64,000 bases of DNA, taken from positions 46,012,087 to 46,076,086 of the forward strand of contig CM055092.1 in the NCBI GenBank assembly GCA_029204225.1, in the 5' to 3' direction. A program made the translations under genes and the position numbers. The stretch is from Diphasiastrum complanatum (lineage: Eukaryota > Streptophyta > Lycopodiopsida > Lycopodiales > Lycopodiaceae). A model generated the notes under the pieces. That model was not told the origin of the DNA. It saw nothing but the letters and a program-made list of their open reading frames with translations, and made no database searches. Every line of letters starts with the position of its first letter. Position 1 is the first letter of the stretch. Positions 1 to 12,700 of this stretch are shown here, piece by piece.

Positions 1-2794
1 CCGCTTCTTCTTGTTCTACCTTTTTCATCGCTAAATAATCGGCCTCATCCTCTGCGCTTTTTAATGCAGCCTCAATTTGAGCACTAGACAATATTTGATC
101 AGAAGATCCAACATATCTTGCTACTTCATTTGCAGTTCCAACATCCCTACCTACATTGCCAGGTTTATCTCCTTTCAAAACTGAAAAAAGCTCAGTGGCA
201 TCAAGCTTCTTAAAAAACTCAGTATTGTAACTGCCACTCTGTATAACAAGATCGTCAAGGAAACGTTTTTTATTTGCTTTTCTTAGAATGTTCTCTTCAA
301 TTGTACTCTCACTTACAAGCCTGTAAATGTTAACTTCCCTTGTTTGGCCGATGCGATGACATCTGTCTTGGGCTTGCTGATCCATAGCAGGGTTCCAATC
401 ACTATCATAAAATATTACAGTATCTGCACCAACAAGGTTTATACCAACCCCTCCACTTCGAGTAGATAATATAAACAAGAAATATTTTGAATTGGTGTTA
501 AAGCGCTGCATGAGAATCTGACGCTGCTCAGGTTTAGTTGAACCATCAAGACGCATGTAGGTGTACCCATACATGTTGATGAAACTTTCAAGAACGTCCA
601 GCATCTTGGTCATCTGTGTGAAAATTAAGGCTCTGTGACCCTCTGACTTCAGACGGCGAAGTAAAACTGCTAATTCTTGTAGCTTTCCACAATCAAACTG
701 CAATAACCTTCTATCAGGGAAAAACAACTGCCTTCGAACGATTATTCTCCTTAGTGGTTGTAAGAGTTCACTTGTTTCTGTGAGGCATTCATCCAAAGAT
801 GATGGCTTTAAGGTGGGAGGTTGAAAGGGCAAATGACTGCACCATGCCACTGTCCAAGGTGCACGTGCTGCTGGGATTACAACCACAAAAGCTTCAATCA
901 AATCAGCTAACTGCTCACATCTCATGAGTGGTGTTAGCACAATATCAGATATAACAGACGAAAACTCCAAAAATTTTGAGGGTCTTGACTTTAACTCATG
1001 CACATTATAAACAGGATGCTCGACTAGCAAAGACTTTCTGAGGTCACAACCATAAACAGGCCGATTACTGCATCGCAAAATGTTCAACCAGGCAAAAGCA
1101 GCAGCTTTTTCTCTCCTAAGCCTTTCTCTTTGTTCAAGGAAAACTGCCTGGATATCAGCAAAAAAGTTCCGATTCTCAACCGATGGAAGCTCTTTCCAAC
1201 TGTCAGCTCCAGTACTTGCAATCTCCTCAATCAATGGTGCAGGAGTGGCAATATGAGCAACCTCATCTGCTTCCCACGATGTCATCTCAAACTCCAATTG
1301 GCTTATCTGAAGGTTAACTTCTGCCAAATTGACACCTAGTAACGGCTTAACTTCAAGTACTGAACATACTGCTGAGCTTTGATGCATGTCAATACCTTCC
1401 ATGTCAAACGAAGAGATGATTGGTCGCCCTTCAAACAGATCCGGGTGGTTACATACCTTCCGCAATTGCATGAGCACATTGATTAAACCTAATAAGTTTC
1501 CACTAGCAAGAGTTGCCTGAGTGTCTGAACTGGCCATAAAGTCCTCATACAAATTCCTTTGACGCTTAGAGAGCCTACACTTTATAACATGCCCATGTTT
1601 TTGTGGCAACTGCTTTTCTACATCTTGCTTCAGTCGCCTTAATAAGAAAGGCCTTAACACATTGTGTAGGCGATCAACTAAAGCCATGTTCACTTTCTCT
1701 TGCCCTTCGACCATCCCGCTAATAGGATTACAAAACCAATCACGAAATTCCTGATGTGACTGAAACACACGTGGCATCAAGAAATGCATAAGTGACCATA
1801 GTTCCATAAGATCATTCTGAAGTGGTGTTCCAGTTAGCAGGATCCTGCGCTTTGAATTGAAGTTTAGAAGCGTCTGCCAACGTTGAGATTTCCAATTTTT
1901 AATCAGATGAGCCTCATCTAAAATCAGGTACTTCCATTTTTTCCTTCTGAAAGCTTTTGCATCTTGAATCACTAACCGGTATGTTGTAATGCAGATGTGG
2001 AAAGAATTGAGCTTTGACCATCCTTGGCGTTTGACTTTGCGTTCCTTTGCAGTACCAAAATAAGTGAGAACTTTAAAAGCGGGGCACCATTTCATGAATT
2101 CTGTCTCCCAATTAAGCATAACACTAGTGGGGACAACAATAAGATGTGGGCCCCATATGCCTTTCTCACAAGCCAGGTGGGCCAGCAGAGCAATGGTCAT
2201 AATAGTCTTTCCAAGACCCATCTCATCAGCAAGAATTCCATTTAAGCGTTTCTCATACATATTGACAAGCCAATCAAGCCCTATGTGCTGATACTCCCGG
2301 AGAGAGTGTTTAAGAAGAAATGGATGTCTCGTCCAAACTTTGGTTGTAGAGAACGTGTATCCAGATGGCTGAGCAGATTGGGCTGCAGCTGCTGCATCAG
2401 CCAGTCTATCCTCACTGGTTTTAACTTCCAAAAGATGACTTTCTTTTTCATTCCTGAGCGTGGGACTTACTTCCATTGACTCATACTTCATTTCAGATAC
2501 CAAACTTCCTTCAGCAAGATTTTGTGCTGAGATTTTGATCTCAGCATGTGCATCAAGGGATCCACTCTTGTTAAAAGAGGACATCTGTTGTTGCTGTTCT
2601 TTCAATCCAGCGTCAATGATAGAGGTGTTTGAGTCATTTATTTTTGAGTTTCGAGAAAAAGGATGGCGCTCTTCTCCCATGTGATGCTTCACTTTCTTTG
2701 AAGCCCTCATATGTAAGCGTTCTCCTCTTCTTTTGGCTGCATCATTCACTTTAGCTAGGACCAAACCAGTATCATGACCCACCTCACCAGAGTC
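1..2794 (-). CDS. PIE1: PIE1 coding exon 9 (SNF2 ATPase), open at window edge
   Basis: A single exon of at least 2794 bases starts at acceptor TTTCAG (2795-2800) in phase 0. After about 145 linker residues come the block [20 protein letters not shown] and the ATPase. Nucleotide-binding box I (DEMGLGKT) is at 2204-2227 and box II (DEAH) at 1907-1918. The [10 protein letters not shown] motif follows at about 1828-1857, and the SNF2 C-lobe ends with HRIGQTR near 337-360. Between the lobes is the long insertion that marks INO80/SWR1-type remodellers. The frame stays open to base 1, ending in MKKVEQEE. Confidence 0.95.
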
Positions 2795-3736
2795 CTGAAA
2801 CTGTCTTACATTATTAGTGCTTGTCACAAGGCAGCTCAGCTACAAAATTTTGGTTTCAGGGCCTCAAAGATTCAAACAGCTTGAGGCAATGCATAGTAAA
2901 TACATCCGAAACTCAAGAGCCATAACCAAACAACAAAGTACTTAACAAAAGGAAGATGTTTGGGCTAGTACACAAGTCAGATGTTGATAGACAGAACTTA
3001 ATGCATGTCAATAGATTTGCAAACATGCCTGATGACAGTAAAGCAGTTCAGAAAATAAAACTAACTATTTTTAACGGATAAATGTTGCAATATATAAAAC
3101 ACCCGAACAGAGTGACAAACTTAAAGAACTTCTGGTAAGGTTCAGAATGAAATGCTTGTTCGAGTAATGCAAGGGTAGGAATGAATCAGTGGGTGCCCAA
3201 ATTGGCTATCAAAACAGCATCTAAACTCTTTAATAAAGATTTCTGCCATAAATCTCAATCCAAAGACAAATAAAGAAAGTTTCAAAACTCCTGACACTGA
3301 CAATTAATCCACAAAGCAAAATGAGAGTAGAACTCACCAAAGTTCAAAGCAATCAGGCAAGTGTAAAACTGCTTTCAAGAAAGCAAAAGTAGATATGGCC
3401 AAAATGGTAGTTCTTACAGGCAATGTATCAGATTAGAAATGGGAATATGACAAAAACCTGTCTAATTATCCTCCACGTTGTATCACCATGCATCACATTA
3501 TTCAAAGGTTTTTCAGCCAGTTCCCCTTGGTTGACCAATAATTTCACTACGTGTGGAGTACCCAAATTCTGGACAGTGGTCAAAATGCTGGGAAAACAAA
3601 CTTCTTAATTTGTCAGTTTTTTACCAGAAATTAGTGTCACCACGAACTGAGGTTCGGACGTTCAAATCATTAGGGGCTGGTTCGAACTGGCTTGTTAGGT
3701 ATTATGGCGAGGCCCAGGTCCTGCATCAGGCGCACG

Positions 3737-3797
<61 letters not shown>

Positions 3798-6700
3798 TCT
3801 ATTAACGTCTTTTCCATGCCGAAAGGCGTATAAGACGAACAAGTACATCAGAAAAGATGGAAACAAGAGGGATCAGTGCCGTCAACACAATCTAACTAAA
3901 AACCAAACTAACTAAGAAGAGAGTGATATAGCCAGGATTATATGGTACGTGTACCACTTACATGCTCAATTGGACATCTCTTCATTTCTCTAACCCAAAC
4001 TCTATCTCAAAATTAAGACTCTCATTAACTACAGGCTTACGATCCACAAATCTGATAATGTCGTCACGATAGATAAGCCATTTGCCAGTTGATAGAGCTT
4101 CTTGTCTTGCCTTCGGATGGACTTCTTGAAGCAGAACCGCTCAAGCTGAACAAGGGAGGAATGCCCCTTCCCAAGTCGAGTGGTGGCTGCCTGTCGCATG
4201 CTGAAAGTAGGACCAAAAAAGAGTATCCCCAGATAGATACGAGGAAACTACCTCTAAAGCCCGTCCATCAAGCATGAGCTCCTGGTGCTGCATGAAGACT
4301 CGAGAAGTGTTGAAGACCATAACCTAGGACTTCGAGGCTGCAGCTTGCTTGGTCCCGATGGATTATTCAAGTGATGCAACTTTATACTGCAACATATTCT
4401 TTTCATTGATCAGAGAGGTAACCGTTCCTTTCAGCTGTGAGATTTCTTGCCACAAAATCTGAGCCAATGATACAATTGATTGCACATGATTCAACTGTTG
4501 ATGAACTTAGGCGATTTAACAAGGCTTTCCCTCATTCATGTGTACTGTTTTCAGAATACATGGTGAACCATACCAAGATTCCATCTAGAAATCTAATGAA
4601 ATATGACTAGACCAGTATTGGAACCAACAGAATCGGAAGCTTTGCTTCAGTGTTGATGGAGCCTACAGCTTCCTGCTAAATTTTCTGAATGTGGCTTAAG
4701 TTATCAGTTTGCACTAAAAGGTAGACAGTCATTGAAAAGCTGTCCAGCAAGGCCTATCGAACATAGATGGTATCATGTCCTACCTACAATGACATTTGCA
4801 ACGAATCTCTGTCTACCCTGCCTAGCTAGCTACGAATCACTAAAATAGGATTTTAGAAATTTTTCAAAGAGATGTTGCACAGGCGATTTAACAAGGCTTT
4901 CCCTCATTCATCTCTCCTTTCAGTTACATGGTGAACCATACCAAGTTTCTAATGAAGTATGACTAGACCAGTATTGGAACCAACAAAAGAAGGAAGCTTT
5001 ACTTCAATGTTCACAAAACCTACAGCTTCCTGCTAAAATCTTGCAATATGGCTTAAGTCATAAGTATGCACAGAAAGGTAGACAGCGTCATTAAAGAGCT
5101 GTCCAGAAAAGGCCTACAGAACATGGGTGGTATCATGCCCTACCTATGATGACAGTTACAATTCAGAAAACTTTTAGAAGAGATGTTGCGGCAAGCTAGA
5201 CTCATGGAGGATGGTCAAGGCACTTGCCAAGCCTCTAGCATTTTAAGAAAATGCTCATTATCATTGTCAAAAGAAGATAGAATTTCAGAAAACTTTTAGA
5301 AGAGATGTTGCAGCAAGCTAGACTCATCGAGTATGGTCAAGGTACTTGCCAAGCCTCTAGCATTTTGAGAAAATGCTCATTATTATTCGAAGTAGTTCAG
5401 TCCTGTAGAAATTTGCCAGCCAAAGCAAAACCTAACTTGAAGCTTCGTGACAATGACTGCCTCTGTAAGAATATAAAATATTATCTTCACATGACATAGC
5501 AGCAGAACAAACTCAACATAGGATCTCGAACCACCAAGGATGTTGAAAAGAAAATAAGTATACAAATTGAACTAAAACATCGAATTACCTAGCCGTGCCA
5601 GATCAAAGCTATTTGCTTCTCCAACCATCCAAGAATGAAAAGCTATCAAGATCTTGTCAAAAAAGCATGATACCGCAAGAGTTGAAATTCCCGCACTTGA
5701 AGCATCAGGATTTACCTCTTCTTGCCCATCTGTCCTGCCTGCAAAATAGTGCTCCCCATCATCCTGCAGGAGACATGCCTGACCTCAATCAAACTGCGTG
5801 CAAGAGGTCTGTTTGTATGATGGAAGACCACGCTCGAATACGCTTCATCTCAATTAAATTGCCTGCAAGAGACAAGCTGACTACACTTACTAAACTACTA
5901 CTGCTATCAATACCCGTTGTAAAAGCTATCACTCTTGCATGAGGCATCTTGAAAAACCAATCGGATTGTTATCAAGTGTATTATGACATAAGATACACGA
6001 GGCATTTCATCGATTCACCCAAACGCCTGCCAGACTATTATGAGTTGTACGAGGGACTTTAAGAGACACTTAAGCAAAAAGAAATACACTTCATAGGATT
6101 CATAGTTCATCAAATTTTTGATGTATATTCAAGCATTAAAAACCTTATACAATGCAAATGTTGAATCCAGTTTCTAGACTCCAATTCATGGAAATCCACA
6201 AGATATTTCAACAGATGAAAGATTAATAGTTGAACATTCTCAACCGCATGACTTTGACTGACACTGACGAAACATCAAAGATACAAGCTACTAGTATTTT
6301 CAACCATAGACAACTACAAGCAGAAATCCTACTACGGATCACCTTCCTTGAAGGTAACGCTAAGGTCATTGAGTTTTTGAACTTTCTTGTGAGCATGCCT
6401 TAATGATAAAGGACTTGTTCTTCAAGTAAGGGTACTTGTGCAATTGATCTATGTGAGAGATTCTTGTACTTCTCAGCAAAACTGACATATACAAAATAGT
6501 CACTAAAATGGCCACCGACTCCTGAGTCCATACAATATTTGACTACAACTGTTAGAATTGGACTCAAACAGCTGTTTTGAGACTTGAAACAACCTACTTG
6601 GGACTAGTCATCCACATCAGGGAAAGGGCCTTGTATGGATTGGGCCCTAAATATTCAAAAAAGAAACACAGTTGTTTCAGAAAATAATCTCGTTCCATGA

Positions 6701-9700
6701 AACATAAATCAGTACAGAAAAGGGGGGGGGGGGGGGGGGGGGGGGGGATGTTTTATATATATAGTCTTGCACATACATGAGTTATGCTGGTGTCAAGAGA
6801 GCAGCTTGGTGATTATCCAAAGCTGTGAGATTGTCCAGCTTGGTAGGATCTGATGTACTTGCTATTCATCGATCAAGAATGTTTGCCTTGTTCTTAAATT
6901 CATGTCATTCAATGTTGATGTAAACGATCTGTCATTTGATGGTTGTTGCATGCTACTATAAGATCAATATTGTATCATTCGTATGCATAAACCATCATTT
7001 TGCTACACGGTATAAAAGCATCTTGAGTTCTTTTGAGTCTTGCTCAAGACCTTAAAATGTGGAAAAGATTATGTGGATCTCCCAAATTGTATTACTAGAC
7101 TGCAAAAGGAATATGAAATGTCCTGCTACACTAAAGAATGATGTAAGTGTCTCCCAGAAGGACACAAAGAAGAATATAAATTTTGAGAGCCTGAGAAACT
7201 AGAAAACTGAAGACTCAAATTCTGCTGATCCAAAAAACAAAAGGGCATCAACAATAATGATTTTTGGGGTCTCGAACCCGAAATCAGTAATTTTTAACAA
7301 TGCAGCACAGATTCCTATAGATGTCTAGGTATTGTTGTACACGTGTGCTGCTACTCTATCACTACATGTCCACAAGCAGACACACAAGAATGCATGGCAC
7401 AAAAAGGGAGTATTGTTACCAGAATGAACACACCAAAGAATACATAGACAGACTAAATGACGTGTTATTCATTTGTAACTTGATATATGAATCTAGCATT
7501 TACACATTTATTGGACATTGTACAGACACTTTAACGGCAAGATGCTGGTCAAAAAGCCAGATAATATGCATTTCATACCATCTTTGCTCGATCATCACTG
7601 CTTGATGCAATTGCTTGCTTCCACAAAGGACTTGGAATGCTCAACAAACTTTCTTCAAAATTCTTGGAAACATTCAAAGCAGCTCCGAAAGCAATTCCAG
7701 TGTCTCTATTTACTTCTAGCTGAGAAGGTGGCATAGTCCCTGCTAAAATGTCATCTTTGGTCATTTCAGTCAGAAATTCTTCACATAAAAATTCTGCCCA
7801 ACAGAAAAACCATATTGTGTTAACTCAAGTCACTGAAATGGCACAAACAGGTTTCTCGCGAAGCCCAAACACAATAACTCAGATTTTGACCTGCAAAAAA
7901 AGAAACAATTGTACAGCTACAATTCACCTGTTTCACTGTCCTTCCTTGTGCAAAGTAATGCATTTTCCACTCCAGTTCTGGTGGCCTCGTTGATTTGGTG
8001 CACATCTTTGCTATCTAATGAATCTGTCCCCTTGGAATCATCTAGATGACCACTTCCTTGACTCGACTCTTCTGAATCCATCGAATCCTCTGAGCCTAAT
8101 TATGAACAGAGAAAAACCAGTTTAGATGTCAAACAGAGCTATACAAATAACTTCAGCTGGATATTCTTTTTGAGTAAATTGAACAGATGTCTGAAACAAG
8201 GAGAATTGAAGTAGACGTACAATCAAAAGTGTGTTATATTAGCCAATCCATATAGCTTTTTAGCAAATGCATAAATACATCTTACACTGAAAACACAGAA
8301 TTATCAAAGCAGACGCAAGGTGAATCACCCGAGACACGGATGTTGAAAACAACAGAAGATGCGATCAACTGCTTGTCGAATGTTCTTCAAATAAACAATC
8401 AGTTTACAAGAACTCCATGCGCTGAAGGTGAAGAAGCACTTGTGAAATATCGCTAAGAAACAGACATACATACATGCATATATTTGATTTTTACGTATTT
8501 ATTTCTGTTAAAAACATAGATGCAGCAGAACATGAACACATTCCGCTTATTCTGGAACGAGCATTCTGGACAGCGGAACGCTGTGCGGCATGCTAATTTT
8601 TTATTTTTATTTCTTTTGCTGAAAATCCAAACAGTTAATAACTTTAGGGAAAACAGTTAAAACATCAAAAAAAGAAAAAATTTGAGACAACCTATTAAAT
8701 TTTCCGATGAGGTAAAACAAAAAAAACACACCAAAAATCCTGACTTTTTTTTAAACCAAAAAAGAAAGGCACGATCCAGGAACCCTAGGCCCAAATCCCG
8801 GAAAGCATTCTAGAACAAAACGCACAATTATGGTGTAGAATAAATAATCTATGAAGGAAAACTCCTTATCGACAGGGTAAAAGTTAGTAGACAAATGCCC
8901 AACCTTTGGAATAAAAAGTGCTCACCTTTTTCCGTTGAGTAATAACGCTTTAGAATCTCCTCCAAAGGCAGCTCGCTTTCTTTTTGCAAATCATCCAGCT
9001 CCTCCCTTCGTTCATTATCAGTTACTAAAGCTTCATCTGCCTCAATAGTAGCTTCATCATCCTAAATTTCAAAGCAAAAAGATAAGAGCCTCACAACATA
9101 TTTGTCGTATGCACTTGCATCATAACTCCTCAAAGCAATTCTAATGGATTACAGCAAATTATTAGGACTTCATTTGGCGTTTTGTTTTTCTGAAATGTAT
9201 ACGCTCATAGAAAAAGTTACGGACTATAGGATACAGGCCTACTAAGCTACTCTACATATATTCCGCAGGCCTCTTTACATTTACTGTTGGTTATGTATAT
9301 TTCTGGTTACGCATTTTATATTAGTCATGTACAGGCCCCAGAGCCTTTTTATATGCTTATGACCCGCACTGGGTCCTTTTTTATGACATTGACTGGCCTT
9401 GGGCCCTTATTATATGGTTATATGTGGAGTGCGGGCCCGTAGGAGGGCGCACTATTTTCCTTCCACATTTTGCCTCCTTTACTTTTGAATTCCTATTTTA
9501 GGGTTCATTGGTAGGGTATTTATAGGGGCATTTGTACACTCATTTTTCAGATATTGGTATTGCTTGGGCTCTTCGTGGGAGAACCTATTGTCTTGTCTAT
9601 TGCTTGTAGGGCTTTACTCTACTGCTGTCTTTTATGCTTCATTGATTCAACACCTGAGATTTTGATCATAACTTGGTATCAGAGCACTTTCCTGATTGCT

Positions 9701-12700
9701 GAATTTCAGATCTGATTTTTGATTAGGTGCCCATTTTCCTTGCTGATTTTTCTCTCTTTGCTGAGGGCTTTCGTCTCTTTGCTTCAGCAACATTCAGCAC
9801 AGTTTGGAGGAGGACCAACTCCCATCAGAGCATTTTCCTTGGTGGAGCTTTAGCAGATAGTTAGCGGATGTACTTCTGCTAAATTTGGCAGCCGGAAAAA
9901 AAAAAAAAATTTGGGCAGATTATTTTCGGCGCCCAAGTTCCAAATCCTTCTCCCTCTTTTTTTTTTTGAATCCTCCATTTGATTCAGGGAGAGGATTCCC
10001 AGACATCTTTTCAGCATTGATTGGAGGCTGTCCAGCGCCCTACTTCATCACATTTTTCAACCATTGTTCCAGCAGAGTTTCAGCCATATTTCAGTTTTGA
10101 TTGGAGGCTGTCCATCGCCCTATTTCATCACGTTTTCCACAGATTTCCAGCCATATTTTCAGCATTGATGGAGGTTGTCCAACGCCCACTTTCATTCTCC
10201 TTGTGGTCACATTTTCCAGCCAGCTCTTCGCACACACTTGGAGCTCTATCGAGAGGTATCTTTGCTGGTTTTTCCTTGCTTTCCACACCTTTTCTTGACA
10301 TTTGTCATTTCCTTTCTTGCTCTTTGTGTCGTTTGTTTACCTAAAGCGTATTTGGGGTGACGACAAAAGTCCGCTCCCTCCGATATTAAGCTTTTCTTAC
10401 ACTCTCTTCACTTCCTGCATTCCTTGATCATGGATACTTCCCCTACATCTTCTGAGGCTCGCATACCATCTTCCACTTACCTTGACGAAGTACGGCATGA
10501 ATTCTGAGATCATCTTAGGGAAGCCATGAGTGATGTACACACTGATTTACGCCAAGAGTTACGAGAGAAGTTCACTGCTCTTTCTGCCCAGATTGCTACA
10601 CTATCATTACAGTCCAATGTTTCTCCACTATCTCCACCTGTTCCCCCACAGCGTACATTTCCACCACCCGAGACTCCTTCATCTTCTGGTCCTTTGCCAC
10701 GAGACTTTAAGGATAAGGTTCAGCTTACTGTGTATTCTGGGTCATCCGATGGGAATGAACTCGAGAATTGGTATTCTAAGCTTGAGACCTACTTCCTTAT
10801 GTTTCCTAAGATTGACATTCAGCGGATACATTTGGCTGCTTTACATTTGGAGGGCCGTGCTGCTACTTGGTGGCGCATGTTTCGCTAGACGGCTTCACAC
10901 CCTGGCCTAGCTAGTTGGACAGAGTTTATGACAGCACTCCGCCTAGCGATGATTGATCCTCAGTGGCTTATTGGACAGCGCGACATCTTTCGCAGTTTAT
11001 CTCACACTGGTGACTTGGCTGCTTATACGACACGGTTTACAGAGCTTTCCTATCTATTTCCAGATATTTCTACATTGGAGCTCATCTCTCGCTACGTTGC
11101 TGGTCTACGAGGCGCACTCAGGTATGATGTTTCTTCTTTCTTTCCACTCACTCTTTCTCACGCCATCTCCCTTGCTACCGCACTGCAGCACAAGTACTCT
11201 CCCATCTCTTCCTTTGTTTCTCGTCCTTCGCGTCCTTTCACACGTCCTATTTTTTCCTCTCCATCCTCTGCTACTCCCACATCTGTCAGTTCACCTTTGT
11301 CCACTCTTCCTTTTGCACCACGTCCTCCTTTTTCTCCTTGTCCTGTTTTTGTTTGTCGCTACTCACAGCCTGAGATGTCTGAGATCCGTGAGAAGCGCTT
11401 ATGTTTCAACTGTAAGAGTCCTGATCATATCGCCCGTGATTGCCGACAGCCTGCCACTGCTATTGCCGTCTATTTCCATGATGCTGACACACCTGATGAT
11501 AGTCCTGATTCTGCCATATGCCTTCATATTCTTGATGATCCTGTTGATCAGTTTGCCACACCCACTGAGCCTGTTCTTGATCCCCCTAATCTAGCCTTAT
11601 GCCATGCTCAGCTTGCTTATGCTACTTGGTCCGGTAAGCCGGGTCCACGCCATATCCGTCTTCGCGTACGTATCACTGGTCGTGAGTTTAATGCCCTTGT
11701 TGACACGGGTAGCACTCACTCGTTTCTCAGCAGTCATATTACTACACGCATTCGTGCTATGCCAGTCACTACGCCTCATCCCCTGCATGTTGAGGTTGCC
11801 AGCGCACACTCTTTTCCTAGCACGCAGATGTATCAGCAGCTTTCATATCGGATTGGAGACTTCCTTGGTCAGGCAGATTTTCATATTATTCCACTTACAC
11901 GGTACGATCTTATCCTCGGTGCTAATTGGTTTGCATCCCTTGGTGCGGTTACAGTAGACCTCCAGCAGCAGACATTGACATTCTCTCATGATGGTACTCA
12001 GCATATATTTTCCAGTATTGATTCTCGGCAGGACTATCAGCTTATTTCCGGGAAGCAGTTCATACGCAACCTCCCGAAGGCCCACTGTGCGGCTATTCTT
12101 TTTGTTCAGCCAGTTCAGCCTATTGCGGATGCACCACCTTTGCCACAGGTATTTTCTGAACTGTTGCGTGAATTTGAGCATGTTTTTAGAGAGCCGACTC
12201 AGTTACCACCTTTACGAGATGTCAACCACCATATAGACCTTGTTTCCTCTGCATCACCTCCTTCTTGTCCTCCTTTTCGTATGTCTATTGTTGAGCGCGA
12301 GGAAGTCCAGCGTCAGGTGTCTGATTTATTACGTGAAGGCCTTATTGTTCCTAGCCACAATCCTTTTGGTGCTCCTATTTTACTTGTTGATAAGAAGGAT
12401 GGTACTAAACGTCTATGTATTGATTATCGTGCTTTAAATAAACTTACTATCCGTAATCAGTACCCTATCCCTCATATGGATGACCTGTTTGACCAGTTAG
12501 GCCAAGCCAAGATCTTTTCTAAACTTGACCTCCGTTCCGATTATCACCAGATTCGTATGCATCCTCCTGATGAGCACAAGACAGCTTTCCGTACCCACTT
12601 TGGTCTGTATGAGTTTCGTGTCCTTCCTTTTGGTGTTACCAAATGGCCTGCCCACTTTTCAGAATGTCATGAATAACATCTTTCGTCCTCTGCTTGGAAA

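Larger units (their letters stand above)
2795..7578 (-). other. PIE1 intron 8, 4.8 kb, with simple and tandem repeats
   Basis: No coding exon could be supported here on either strand. The stretch contains a (GA)n tract, two tandem duplications and a 26-base G run, listed separately. Around 3640-3740, GTTCGAA-type words and GA-rich tail sequence could be a decayed SINE, but no full promoter pair was found. Both flanking exons are in phase 0, so a skipped small exon cannot be excluded by phase. Confidence 0.6.

Noticed and set aside
3553-3915. 120-codon frame with an RE-repeat in PIE1 intron 8
   Set aside because: It crosses the 3740-3793 (GA)n tract and shows no domain. It lies antisense in an intron.
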